Assembly: GCA_001725325.1 (NCBI GenBank)
Contig: MEFY01000001.1
Span: 434,001-498,000, forward strand
DNA length: 64,000 nucleotides
From: Leifsonia sp. SCN 70-46
GTDB lineage: Bacteria; Actinomycetota; Actinomycetes; Actinomycetales; Microbacteriaceae
Reading direction: 5' to 3'
Below the pieces are notes generated by a model, which made no database searches, had not been told where the DNA came from, and worked only from the letters and a program-made list of their open reading frames with translations. A program made the translations under genes and the position numbers. How positions within the stretch are numbered: the first letter of the stretch is position 1; each line of letters starts with the position of its first letter. Below are positions 48,462-55,904 of this stretch, one piece after another.

Positions 48462-49127
48462 GTGATGCTGAGACGGGCTCGGGTCGCCGCGATCGTCCTC
48501 GCCGCGTGCCTCCTGCTCGGCGGCTGCGTAGCGCTCCCGGGAACGTACGACCGCGTCGACACGGCGGTGCGCGATCTGGGCCTAGACGAGGTCGGGCCGC
48601 TCTCGCAGGAGCAGCACCGCGGCGGCGTGCTGTTCTCCGGGCCGCCGACCTACTCGGCGATCGTCGGGGGCGCGCACGCGGAGGAGGCGCTCCGCGAGTG
48701 GCTCGGCGAGAACGGCTACGTGCTCATGACCGACCGTGACGGCGCGAGCACGTGGGACCTCATCACGGCGGAGGGGCACATCCTCGTCTCCCTCGCCCCG
48801 GTGCGCGCGGGAGAGCCCGTGCGCCTGCGCGAGTCGGGCAGCACGTTCACGTCCGACGTGGACGGCGCCGTGATCGAGCTCGACTCCCAGGCTCGGCGCA
48901 GCTTCCGCCCGCAGGAGACGGAGGGACTCGCCCCGTGCCCCGGCACCGGACCCGTGCGCGTGGCCGACCTCGACGACGGGCGGGACCGCACGGACTGCGA
49001 CCTCGCGGGCCGCACCCTCGTGTTCCCCGACGGGTACGAGATGGCGGCGAACGCCATCCTCGTGACGGGCGCGTCGATGACGAGCGATCGGCCCTACGAG
49101 TACCACCAGTGGAACCTCGGCGTGTAG
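48462..49127 (+). CDS. lipoprotein of unknown function
   Basis: The 221-residue product starts with a signal peptide and lipobox (LLLGGC), followed by a soluble domain with two cysteines near the C terminus (LAPCPGTG, RTDCDLAG). No family is recognised. The GTG 48462 start is supported by the leaderless -10; a second start codon (ATG) follows immediately. Confidence 0.65.
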   Translation: MMLRRARVAAIVLAACLLLGGCVALPGTYDRVDTAVRDLGLDEVGPLSQEQHRGGVLFSGPPTYSAIVGGAHAEEALREWLGENGYVLMTDRDGASTWDLITAEGHILVSLAPVRAGEPVRLRESGSTFTSDVDGAVIELDSQARRSFRPQETEGLAPCPGTGPVRVADLDDGRDRTDCDLAGRTLVFPDGYEMAANAILVTGASMTSDRPYEYHQWNLGV

Positions 49128-49129
49128 GC

Positions 49130-49237
49130 ATGGTCGTCGCGCGCGTGTCGTGCGAGGGCGACGGCACCGAATGGTGGGGCCGCGGGTACGCGGTCGCGCT
49201 CATCCAGCTCGAGGACGGCACGTCGCGCTGCGACTAG
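49130..49237 (+). CDS. possible 35-residue small protein
   Basis: An ATG two bases after the lipoprotein stop opens a 35-codon frame (MVVARVSCEGDGTEWWGRGY, continuing to a C-terminal TSRCD). It ends in CTAG shared with the convergent small gene at 49234, as two other convergent gene pairs in this window do. No homologue is recognised and it may be chance. Confidence 0.25.
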   Translation: MVVARVSCEGDGTEWWGRGYAVALIQLEDGTSRCD

Positions 49238-49461
49238 CGGCGGCGCCCCGCCCGCATGACGGCGCCGCGCTCGCGGTGCGACATGGCCGACCACAGCGAG
49301 AGCGACGAGAGCACGCTCAGCACGCTCGCGAACGAGCCGATCGACAGCACGGAGAAGGCCGAGCCGATCGAGCCGACGGAGAGGAACGAGCCGACGCTGC
49401 CGATGGACAGGAACGAGCCGCGGCTCGCGATCGAGAGGAACGACGTGCGGGGGCGGCTCAC
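49234..49461 (-). CDS. 75-residue serine-periodic repeat protein
   Basis: From GTG 49461 the product is almost entirely a repeat: residues 7-60 are six units of nine residues (SFLSIASRG, SFLSIGSVG, SFLSVGSIG, SAFSVLSIG, SFASVLSVL, SSLSLWSAM), with serine at every third position without exception, followed by a basic tail. Large hydrophobic residues fill the other positions. The fold could be a membrane-inserted Ser-zipper helix or a small beta-solenoid. Its start overlaps the DHFR-like gene stop by four bases, so it is translated with it. Confidence 0.65.
   Translation of the reverse strand: MSRPRTSFLSIASRGSFLSIGSVGSFLSVGSIGSAFSVLSIGSFASVLSVLSSLSLWSAMSHRERGAVMRAGRRR
49282..49443 (-). repeat. 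six 27-bp in-frame repeats coding S-x-x triplets
   Basis: Six units of nine codons in tandem inside the 75-residue gene. The DNA copies are diverged but the amino acid periodicity is strict. Confidence 0.7.
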
Positions 49462-50105
49462 GCCGTCCTCCGGAAGGTGATGTGCACGACGCCCGACTCG
49501 GCGGCCTCGGACGAGACCGAGTAGGACTTCTCGAGGCCCCGGAGGTCGTCCCACAGCCGCACCCCGTCGCCGAGGAGGATCGGCACGACGGCCACGTGCA
49601 GCTCGTCGATGAGGCCCAGGCCGAGGTACTCCCGCACCGTCGAGGGCCCTCCCCCGATGCGCACGTCCTGACCGCCCGCCGCCTCCACGGCGAGCGCGAG
49701 CACCTCCCGGGCCGAGCCCTGCACGAAGTGGAACGTCGTGCCGCCCTCCATCTCGAGCGACTCGCGCCTGTCGTGCGTGCGCACGAACACGGGCACGTGG
49801 AACGGCGGGTTCTCGCCCCACCAGCCCCGCCAGTCGGGGTCGTCGCGGTAGAGGCCGAGCCCGAACATCCCCGAGCCCATGACCTCCGCGCCGATCTCGA
49901 CGAAGTAGTTCGCCGCGTAGCGCTCGTCGACCCCGGTGGTGCCGCTGCCGTCGGTGATGCCGAGCACGCGCTCGCGGAAGGTGCGCGTCGACGTGTACGC
50001 GTCGACGAGCCGGCCCCAGTCGGTGCCGAACGGGTTCTCGGGGGTTCCGTCGGTCGTCGTCCCGAAGCCGTCGAGGGAGATGTTGAGGTCGGCGCGCACG
50101 GTCAT
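49458..50105 (-). CDS. dihydrofolate reductase-like (RibD C-terminal domain) protein
   Basis: The 215-residue protein has the RibD_C/DHFR-like pattern: N-terminal LNISLDGF, a middle GAEVMGSGMF, FHFVQGSAREVLALA and DVRIGGGPSTVREYLGLGLIDELHVAVVPILLGDGVRLW. It probably uses NADPH on an unknown substrate; genes like this are common in actinobacteria and are not true folA. ATG 50105 is leaderless with TACCCT six bases upstream. Confidence 0.85.
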   Translation of the reverse strand: MTVRADLNISLDGFGTTTDGTPENPFGTDWGRLVDAYTSTRTFRERVLGITDGSGTTGVDERYAANYFVEIGAEVMGSGMFGLGLYRDDPDWRGWWGENPPFHVPVFVRTHDRRESLEMEGGTTFHFVQGSAREVLALAVEAAGGQDVRIGGGPSTVREYLGLGLIDELHVAVVPILLGDGVRLWDDLRGLEKSYSVSSEAAESGVVHITFRRTA

Positions 50106-50111
50106 GGGGTC

Positions 50112-50117
50112 AGGGTA
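50112..50117 (-). promoter_or_regulatory. -10 element, leaderless DHFR-like gene
   Basis: TACCCT on the minus strand, six bases before ATG 50105. Confidence 0.5.
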
Positions 50118-50124
50118 CGCCGAA

Positions 50125-50150
50125 GGGGGACCCGCCGCAGCGGGTCCCCC
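50125..50150. terminator. terminator of the fasciclin gene
   Basis: An 11-bp perfect stem (50125-50135 with 50140-50150) with a four-base loop lies 20 bases beyond the fasciclin stop. Confidence 0.75.
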
Positions 50151-50169
50151 TCCTAGGGTGTTGCGTCGA

Positions 50170-50823
50170 CTAGCTGGCCGGAGGGGTCAGCACGGTGTCG
50201 ATGAGGTACACGGTCGCGTTGGCCGTGTGCACGCCGCCGCAGATGACCTTGGCGTTGTCGACCATGATGTTGTCGCCGCTGCCGGTGACCGTGACGGTCG
50301 CACCGTTGACGGTGACGTGCATGCCGTCGATGTCAGACGGCAGGATCTGGCCGGGCACCACGTGGTACGTGAGGATGCTCGTCAGGAGCGCGGCGTTGGC
50401 CGGGTCCTTGAGCGCCTCGACGGTCGCGGCGTCGAGCTTGGCGAACGCGTCGTCGACGGGCGCGAACACCGTGAACTCAGAGCCGTTGAGGGTGTCGACG
50501 AGGTTGACGTCGGGGTTGAGCTTGCCCGAGACCGCGGCGACGAGCGTCGTGAGCAGCGGGTTGTTCGAGGCGGCGACGGCCACCGGGTCCTGCGCCATGC
50601 CGACGATGGAACCGCCACCGCTGGGGTTGGCGTCCGCGTAGGCCGCGCAGCCCGAGCCGACGAGGTCGGCGGTGAAGTCGTTCTCCATCGAGGGCTCGCT
50701 GGCAGCGGGCGCCGGGGTGTCGGTCTCGGCGGACGGTGCCGCCATGGTGCAGGCAGAGAGGCCGAAGGTGGCCACGGCCGCCAGCGTCAGTGCTGCGAAC
50801 GTAGAGCGCGTCTTGAGTCGCAT
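50170..50823 (-). CDS. fasciclin (FAS1) domain lipoprotein, MPT83-like
   Basis: The 217-residue product has a signal peptide with lipobox LSAC, a Pro/Ala linker and one FAS1 domain with [18 protein letters not shown] and [10 protein letters not shown] signatures. It closely follows the design of mycobacterial MPT83/MPT70. AAGGAG precedes ATG 50823. It is divergent from the DipZ gene, its classic partner in mycobacteria (mpt83-dipZ-mpt70). Confidence 0.9.
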   Translation of the reverse strand: MRLKTRSTFAALTLAAVATFGLSACTMAAPSAETDTPAPAASEPSMENDFTADLVGSGCAAYADANPSGGGSIVGMAQDPVAVAASNNPLLTTLVAAVSGKLNPDVNLVDTLNGSEFTVFAPVDDAFAKLDAATVEALKDPANAALLTSILTYHVVPGQILPSDIDGMHVTVNGATVTVTGSGDNIMVDNAKVICGGVHTANATVYLIDTVLTPPAS

Positions 50824-50893
50824 GTGATTTCTCCTTGTGACGAGTTGTGGGCCGGCGCTTGCCTGCCTTCGAGGGGGTCTTCGGACCATCGGC

Positions 50894-50922
50894 CCCAAAG
50901 GTTTGGGTGAAAGATCTCACCC
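50894..50922. promoter_or_regulatory. two adjacent inverted repeats between fasciclin and dipZ
   Basis: CCCAAA-GG-TTTGGG (50894-50907) and GGGTGA-AAGATC-TCACCC (50905-50922) are perfect and overlap by three bases, in the shared upstream region of two divergent genes. They may be operators or protein-binding sites. Confidence 0.45.
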
Positions 50923-50976
50923 CGTCGCCCGGGTGCTCGGTTCCGAATGGTGCGTAACTCGACCAACGGAGGAATC

Positions 50977-52695
50977 GTGCTCAGCCTCGCTCTCATCGGC
51001 TTCCTAGGAGGCCTCATCACCGGTATCTCGCCGTGCATCCTGCCCGTGCTGCCCGTGATCTTCCTCTCCGGCGGCGCCATGAGCGCCCGCTCCGGGGATG
51101 CCTCCGAACCCACCGTCTCGCGGTGGCGCCCCTATTTCGTCATCGCGGGACTAGTCGTCGCCTTCAGCGTGTTCACGCTCATCGGCTCGCTCATCCTCGC
51201 GCTGCTCAACCTGCCGCAGGACTTCCTGCGCTGGGCCGGAATCGTCGTCCTGGTGCTCATCGGCATCGGGCTCATCGTCCCGGCGTTCCAGCACATCCTC
51301 GAGAAGCCGTTCTCGTGGATCCCGCAGAAGAACGTCGGCACCGAGCGCGGCGGGTTCATCCTCGGCCTCGCCCTCGGCGCCGTCTACGTGCCGTGCGCGG
51401 GACCGGTGCTCGCGGCTATCACGGTCGCCGGCTCGACGGGCCGCATCGGCCCGGAGACGATCGTGCTCACCGTCACGTTCGCGCTCGGAGCCGCCCTGCC
51501 GCTGCTCATCTTCGCCCTCGCCGGCCGCCGCGTCGCCGAGCGCGTCAAGACGTTCCGCAAGCACCAGAAGGCGATCCGCCTCACGGGCGGCATCCTCATG
51601 ATCGCGCTGTCGATCGGCCTCGTCTTCAACGTTCCGCAGCTGCTGCAGCGGCTCATCCCCGACTACACGAGCGCGTTGCAGGACCAGTTCAGCAACTCCG
51701 ACCAGATCGCGGAGCAGCTCGACCTCGGCGGCCTCGAGAACGACCAGAACAAGGATCTCGACAAGTGCACGAACGGTGCGGCCGAGCTCGAGAGCTGCGG
51801 CACGGCGCCCGACATCACGGGCATCCAGCAGTGGTTCAACACGGAGGACAACCAGCCCGTCGACCTCGCCGACCTCAAGGGCAAGGTCGTGCTCGTCGAC
51901 TTCTGGGCATACTCGTGCATCAACTGCCAGCGCTCCATCCCGCACATCGTGGCCTGGTACGACGCGTACAAGGATGCGGGGCTCGAGGTCATCGGCATCC
52001 ACTCGCCCGAGTACGCCTTCGAGAAGGTCCCGGCCAACGTCATGGCGGGTGCGAAGAACTTCGGCATCACCTACCCCGTGGCCCTCGACAACAACCTCAG
52101 CACCTGGACCAACTACCGCAACCGCTACTGGCCCGCGCACTACCTCATCGACGCTGACGGCACCGTGCGCCACATCAAGTTCGGCGAGGGCGGCTACCAG
52201 AACACCGAGAAGCTCATCCGCGAGCTGCTGCTCGAGGCGAACCCGAACGCCGTGCTCCCCGCGGCCACCGAGGTCGCCGACGACACCCCCGAGTCGGGCA
52301 GCACGACGCCCGAGACGTACCTGAGCCTCGGCAAGGTGCAGAACTTCGGCGGGACCGAGAAGTACGCGTCCGGGGCGAACGAGTACTCGTTCCCGAAGAC
52401 CCTCGCGGACGACAGCTTCGCGCTCGACGGCAACTGGACGCTCGACTTCCAGAACGCGACGCCGACCGACAAGGGTGCCCGCATCAAGCTCAACTACACG
52501 GCGAGCGAGGTGCGCATGGTCCTCGGCGGAACGGGGACCGTGACGGTCAAGGTCGACGGCAAGACCCAGGTGATCAAGGTCTCGGGCACGCCGGACTCGT
52601 ACTCGATCATCCCCAAGGGCGACACGATCTCGCAGGGCACGCTCGAGGTCACGGTGAGCCCGGGCGTCGAGGCCTATTCGTTCACCTTCGGATAG
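50977..52695 (+). CDS. dipZ: DipZ-like cytochrome c biogenesis/thioredoxin fusion protein
   Basis: The 572-residue protein joins a CcdA-type membrane domain (helices in about residues 1-235, with paired cysteines in [10 protein letters not shown] and YVPCAGPVL) to an extracytoplasmic thioredoxin-like domain with active-site CxxC ([11 protein letters not shown]) and a C-terminal beta domain. It carries reducing power across the membrane to secreted proteins. GTG 50977, behind GGAGGAATC, is preferred over ATG 50947. The divergent fasciclin gene suggests shared function. Confidence 0.9.
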   Translation: MLSLALIGFLGGLITGISPCILPVLPVIFLSGGAMSARSGDASEPTVSRWRPYFVIAGLVVAFSVFTLIGSLILALLNLPQDFLRWAGIVVLVLIGIGLIVPAFQHILEKPFSWIPQKNVGTERGGFILGLALGAVYVPCAGPVLAAITVAGSTGRIGPETIVLTVTFALGAALPLLIFALAGRRVAERVKTFRKHQKAIRLTGGILMIALSIGLVFNVPQLLQRLIPDYTSALQDQFSNSDQIAEQLDLGGLENDQNKDLDKCTNGAAELESCGTAPDITGIQQWFNTEDNQPVDLADLKGKVVLVDFWAYSCINCQRSIPHIVAWYDAYKDAGLEVIGIHSPEYAFEKVPANVMAGAKNFGITYPVALDNNLSTWTNYRNRYWPAHYLIDADGTVRHIKFGEGGYQNTEKLIRELLLEANPNAVLPAATEVADDTPESGSTTPETYLSLGKVQNFGGTEKYASGANEYSFPKTLADDSFALDGNWTLDFQNATPTDKGARIKLNYTASEVRMVLGGTGTVTVKVDGKTQVIKVSGTPDSYSIIPKGDTISQGTLEVTVSPGVEAYSFTFG

Positions 52696-52785
52696 ACCGC
52701 CGCTCGGGAGCGGAGCCCGGCACCTGTGCACCTGCCTGCGGGCAGGGGCACGGGTGGCCGGGCTTCGCCGCGCCCGCCGGTTCGG

Positions 52786-52870
52786 TAAGCTGGCGGGAGG
52801 TGAGCCGGGAAGTCTGGTCGGCGGGCAGGGTGACTGCTCTCGTGCAGTCCTCACGCTCGGAAGGTAGCCC
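52786..52870 (+). promoter_or_regulatory. structured leader of nhaA, candidate cation-responsive RNA
   Basis: A -10 TAAGCT (52786-52791) would start RNA near 52798, giving a leader of about 73 bases. It contains GCCG/CGGC closing an 11-base loop (52804-52822), a 6-bp hairpin GACTGC/GCAGTC (52832-52849), and GTGAG/CTCAC (52800-52804 with 52850-52854) enclosing both. The ribosome-binding site GGAAGG follows at once. Together this is a compact three-stem fold next to a cation antiporter gene. I cannot assign it to a known riboswitch class. Confidence 0.5.
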
Positions 52871-54133
52871 ATGAGCCTCCCACCGTCCCGCTTGCCCCAG
52901 CCCCTCCACGAGATCTGGCGCGGGGTGCACCACACCCTCCAACACGACACCGTCGGGGGTGCACTCCTTCTGACAGCGACCGTACTGGCTCTCATCCTCG
53001 CGAACTCGCCGGCTGCGGCGTTCTACGAGAGTGTGCGCGACGCCAGGTTCGGCCCCGAGGCGCTCCACCTCGACCTCTCGGTCGGGCAGTGGGCGGCCGA
53101 CGGGCTGCTGGCCATCTTCTTCTTCGTCGTGGGGCTCGAGCTGAAGGAGGAGTTCGTCGTCGGCAAGCTGCGCAACCCGCGCACCGCCATCCTGCCGATC
53201 ACCGCAGCCGTGGGAGGTGTCGCCGTACCCGCGCTCATCTACACGCTCGTCACCCTGCAGTCCGGCGAGGGTGCCCTGCGCGGGTGGGCGATCCCCGCTG
53301 CGACGGACATCGCCTTCGCGGTCGCCGTGCTCGCAGTGGTGGGCCGCAACCTGCCGCCCGCACTGCGCACCTTCCTCCTCACCCTGGCCGTGGTCGACGA
53401 CCTCTTGGCGATCTCCATCATCGCGATCTTCTACACGGACGACCTGCAATGGGTGCCGCTCGCCCTCGCCCTCGTGCCGATCGGCGTGTTCGCCCTCGCC
53501 GTGCGCCGGGGCATCCGGAGCTTCTGGATCCTCTTCCCGCTCGGCGTGATCACGTGGGGGCTCGTGCACGCGTCCGGCATCCATGCCACGGTCGCGGGAG
53601 TCGTCCTCGGCTTCATGGTGCCCGTTGTCGCGACCACGAGGGCACGCGTGAAGGTGGGGGCCGATGCCGAGGGCGCACCGATCTACGAGGGCTTCGCCGC
53701 CCACTTCGCCGACCGCTGGAACTCGGTGTCGACCGCGGTCGCCGTGCCGGTCTTCGCGTTCTTCTCGGCGGGGGTCGCGATCGGCGGGCTGGCGGGGCTG
53801 GGCGAGTCGTTCCGCGACCCCATCGCCCTGGGGATCATCGGGGGCCTCGTCATCGGCAAGGTCGTCGGCATCACCGGAACCACGTTCCTCGTGACGCGCC
53901 TGCCGGGACTCGCACTCGACCCGGCGCTGAAATGGATCGACATGGTGGGGATGGCCTTCATCGCCGGGGTCGGTTTCACCGTGTCGCTGCTGGTGGGAGA
54001 GCTCTCGTTCGGTGCCGGAAGCGAATCGGACGGCCACGTCAAGGTGGGCGTCCTGGCCGGGTCGCTCATCGCCGCGACGATCGGAGCGACCATTCTCAGC
54101 GTGCGGAACCGAAGCTACCGTCGGCTCGCCTGA
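52871..54133 (+). CDS. nhaA: Na+/H+ antiporter NhaA
   Basis: The 420-residue protein has the NhaA features: [29 protein letters not shown], and the ion-binding double aspartate in [10 protein letters not shown], with about twelve membrane helices. It exports sodium or lithium in exchange for protons. GGAAGG lies six bases before ATG 52871. Its last 100 bases are partly duplicated 1.35 kb downstream. Confidence 0.93.
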   Translation: MSLPPSRLPQPLHEIWRGVHHTLQHDTVGGALLLTATVLALILANSPAAAFYESVRDARFGPEALHLDLSVGQWAADGLLAIFFFVVGLELKEEFVVGKLRNPRTAILPITAAVGGVAVPALIYTLVTLQSGEGALRGWAIPAATDIAFAVAVLAVVGRNLPPALRTFLLTLAVVDDLLAISIIAIFYTDDLQWVPLALALVPIGVFALAVRRGIRSFWILFPLGVITWGLVHASGIHATVAGVVLGFMVPVVATTRARVKVGADAEGAPIYEGFAAHFADRWNSVSTAVAVPVFAFFSAGVAIGGLAGLGESFRDPIALGIIGGLVIGKVVGITGTTFLVTRLPGLALDPALKWIDMVGMAFIAGVGFTVSLLVGELSFGAGSESDGHVKVGVLAGSLIAATIGATILSVRNRSYRRLA

Positions 54134-54211
54134 GGCTTCACACCCACTTCGGTGTCGCGAGGAGCAGCGGCCGCCGTGCCACGGATCTGGACTCGGCGAC
54201 CGACTGCAGTC
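54037..54211 (+). repeat. direct repeat, left copy (nhaA 3' end)
   Basis: This copy covers the last codons of nhaA and the following 78 bases. The right copy at 55391-55521 has the same order of segments with small deletions; 47 bases (54161-54207 and 55471-55517) are identical. Confidence 0.85.
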
Positions 54212-55262
54212 ACGCGGGGGTCGCCGCAGCGGCCCCCTCGAGCGGAGCGCGCTCGAACTCGAACACCAGCCGCGCGGGGATCTTGCCGGAGAGCACCTGC
54301 TCGATAGACGCATTGACGTCCTCGATGTGGCGGCTCTCGCCGATCACGCGGGTCCTGCCGAGCGCGTGAAGGGCGAAGACCTCCGCGAGGTCCTGACGGG
54401 TCCCGACGATCGACCCGATGATGGAGATGCCCTTGAGCACCGTCTCGAAGATGGGGATGTTCATCTCTCCGGCGGCCGGCAGTGCCACGCAGATGAGGCG
54501 GCCACCGCGGCGGAGTGAGGCGAACGCCTGCTCGAAGACGGAGGAGCTCGCGGCGAGTACGACGGCGACGTCGGCGCCGCCGAGTGCCTGGATGGCGGTT
54601 GCCGGGTCGGTCTCGCTCGCGTTGACCGTGTGCGCGGCGCCAAGCTCCCGGGCGAGCTCGAGCTTCGCCGCCTCGACGTCCACGGCGACGACCGTGCCGC
54701 CCATGATCCGGGCGTACTGCACGGCGAGATGGCCGAGGCCCCCGATGCCGAACACCGCTACCCGCTCCATCGGACGGACATTCGCCACCTTGAGGGCCTT
54801 GTAGGTGGTGACCCCGGCACACGTCAGCGGTGCGGCGTCGAAGGCGCTGACGCCGGCAGGGACCGGCACCACGAACTTGGCCGACGCGACCGCGTACTCC
54901 GCGAACGCCCCGTCGACGGAGTAGCCGCTGTTGCGCTGCGACTCGCAGAGAGTCTCACGCCCGTCGATGCAGTACTGGCACTCGCCGCAGGCGTATCCGA
55001 GCCACGCGATCGCCACGCGCTCCCCGATTGCTCGCGACGTGACGCCGTCGCCGACGGCTTCGACGATTCCCACACCCTCATGGCCAGGGACGAACGGGAG
55101 GCCGGGCTTCACCGGCCAGTCGCCGTGCGCGGCATGGATGTCGGTGTGGCACAGGCCGCTCGCCTCCATGCGCACCAACACTTCGCCCGCGGCAGGGACC
55201 GGCATGGCGCGGTCCTCCACGACGAGAGGAAGATCGAAGCTCGATACGACTGCAGCTCTCAT
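54210..55262 (-). CDS. adhP: zinc-dependent alcohol dehydrogenase, AdhP-like
   Basis: The 350-residue enzyme matches AdhP-type alcohol dehydrogenases along its length: catalytic zinc region GLCHTDIHAAHGDW and PGHEGVGIVE, structural zinc cysteines in CGECQYCIDGRETLC, and NAD motif GIGGLGHLAVQYA. It oxidises ethanol and similar alcohols or reduces aldehydes. ATG 55262 follows GGAAGG and fits the family's usual start; a longer frame to 55292 is less likely. It lies between two copies of the nhaA-end repeat. Confidence 0.92.
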   Translation of the reverse strand: MRAAVVSSFDLPLVVEDRAMPVPAAGEVLVRMEASGLCHTDIHAAHGDWPVKPGLPFVPGHEGVGIVEAVGDGVTSRAIGERVAIAWLGYACGECQYCIDGRETLCESQRNSGYSVDGAFAEYAVASAKFVVPVPAGVSAFDAAPLTCAGVTTYKALKVANVRPMERVAVFGIGGLGHLAVQYARIMGGTVVAVDVEAAKLELARELGAAHTVNASETDPATAIQALGGADVAVVLAASSSVFEQAFASLRRGGRLICVALPAAGEMNIPIFETVLKGISIIGSIVGTRQDLAEVFALHALGRTRVIGESRHIEDVNASIEQVLSGKIPARLVFEFERAPLEGAAAATPA

Positions 55263-55390
55263 GATTCGACGCCCTTCCATGGGCCCGCACACTTTGTGGG
55301 CTCACAGAGGCACTCTGCTCTCCGTCACGAGCTTGGGGCAGGGTCTAAGGTCCCGTCACCGAACGTCCGACGCCGCGAACCGGGAGGCTG

Positions 55391-55521
55391 CGTCAAGGTG
55401 GGTGTTCTGGCCGGGTCGTTCGCCGCGACCATTCTCAGCGTGCGGAACCGCAGCTACGGGTGCCCCGCGCGGAGCAGCGGCCGCCGTGCCACGGATCTGG
55501 ACTCGGCGACCGACTGCTGTC
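55391..55521 (+). repeat. direct repeat, right copy (truncated nhaA 3' end)
   Basis: The segment repeats the nhaA tail and its downstream sequence with several short deletions relative to 54037-54211. It does not code for a functional piece of NhaA. Confidence 0.85.
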
Positions 55522-55654
55522 AAGCAGGGCCGCCGCGATCCGGACATGATTCCCTAGATCGAATCCTCCCAGCGCGCGGGCCAAACCCGTCGCCCTTGCG
55601 CGACGCTGGCCGATGTGCACTGGGGGCACCGGGCGGGCCGGCCGCACCGCGTCG

Positions 55655-55676
55655 TGCCCCCGACAGGGACTCGAAC
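55655..55676 (-). mobile_element. tRNA 3'-end fragment, probable attachment-site remnant
   Basis: Read on the minus strand the 22 bases are a T-loop GTTCGAGT, a T-stem half CCCTG and a G-rich acceptor strand ending GGGGGCA. The paired 5' half of the T-stem and the rest of a tRNA are missing, so this is only a 3' end. Such fragments mark one end of elements integrated into tRNA genes. By orientation, the element would extend to higher coordinates, with the complete tRNA at its far end. Confidence 0.55.
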
Positions 55677-55780
55677 TCGTATCTACGACTGTTTGGGGTG
55701 CATTGAACTCACAAGAACCCCGGAAAATCAACGGTCTTGGGGTGGTGTGATCACCCCACATCACATGGTTTTTCGTACGG

Positions 55781-55800
55781 ATGTGGGCAAAATGTGGGCA
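55781..55800 (+). repeat. direct repeat, candidate integrase arm site
   Basis: ATGTGGGCA occurs twice, separated by AA. A related inverted motif (CCCCACAT) lies at 55753-55761. Short repeats of this kind flank the core of phage and ICE attachment sites. Confidence 0.4.
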
Positions 55801-55904
55801 CGGGTTGGGACCGCCTTCGCGAATTATCTTTAGCATCAGCTCGTGGACACCTGACGAATAGTCGGGCCGGACGGATAGCTTTGTCCCGACAGAATTGAGC
55901 GAAA

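Larger units (their letters stand above)
55522..55904. other. non-coding junction region with attachment-site-like features
   Basis: No convincing gene is seen here. Composition falls from GC-rich to AT-richer near 55680, right after a tRNA 3'-end fragment. Direct and inverted TGTGGG motifs follow. I read it as the left junction of a decayed integrative element. Confidence 0.5.

Noticed and set aside
48582-49106. Long minus-strand frames opposite many genes in the GC-rich region
   Set aside because: High GC creates long open frames on the opposite strand. They lack family motifs and sensible starts, and overlap genes with clear signatures or signal peptides.
50886-50949. SigK-type promoter (CCATC... 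CCGAATG) before dipZ
   Set aside because: CCATCG and CCGAATG are both present but about 51 bases apart, far beyond the 16-18 base spacing of such promoters.
52786-52870. nhaA leader as a cobalamin or fluoride riboswitch
   Set aside because: GGGAAGTCTGGT looks slightly like part of the cobalamin core, but the later conserved core and the downstream gene type do not fit. The fluoride riboswitch consensus is not present.
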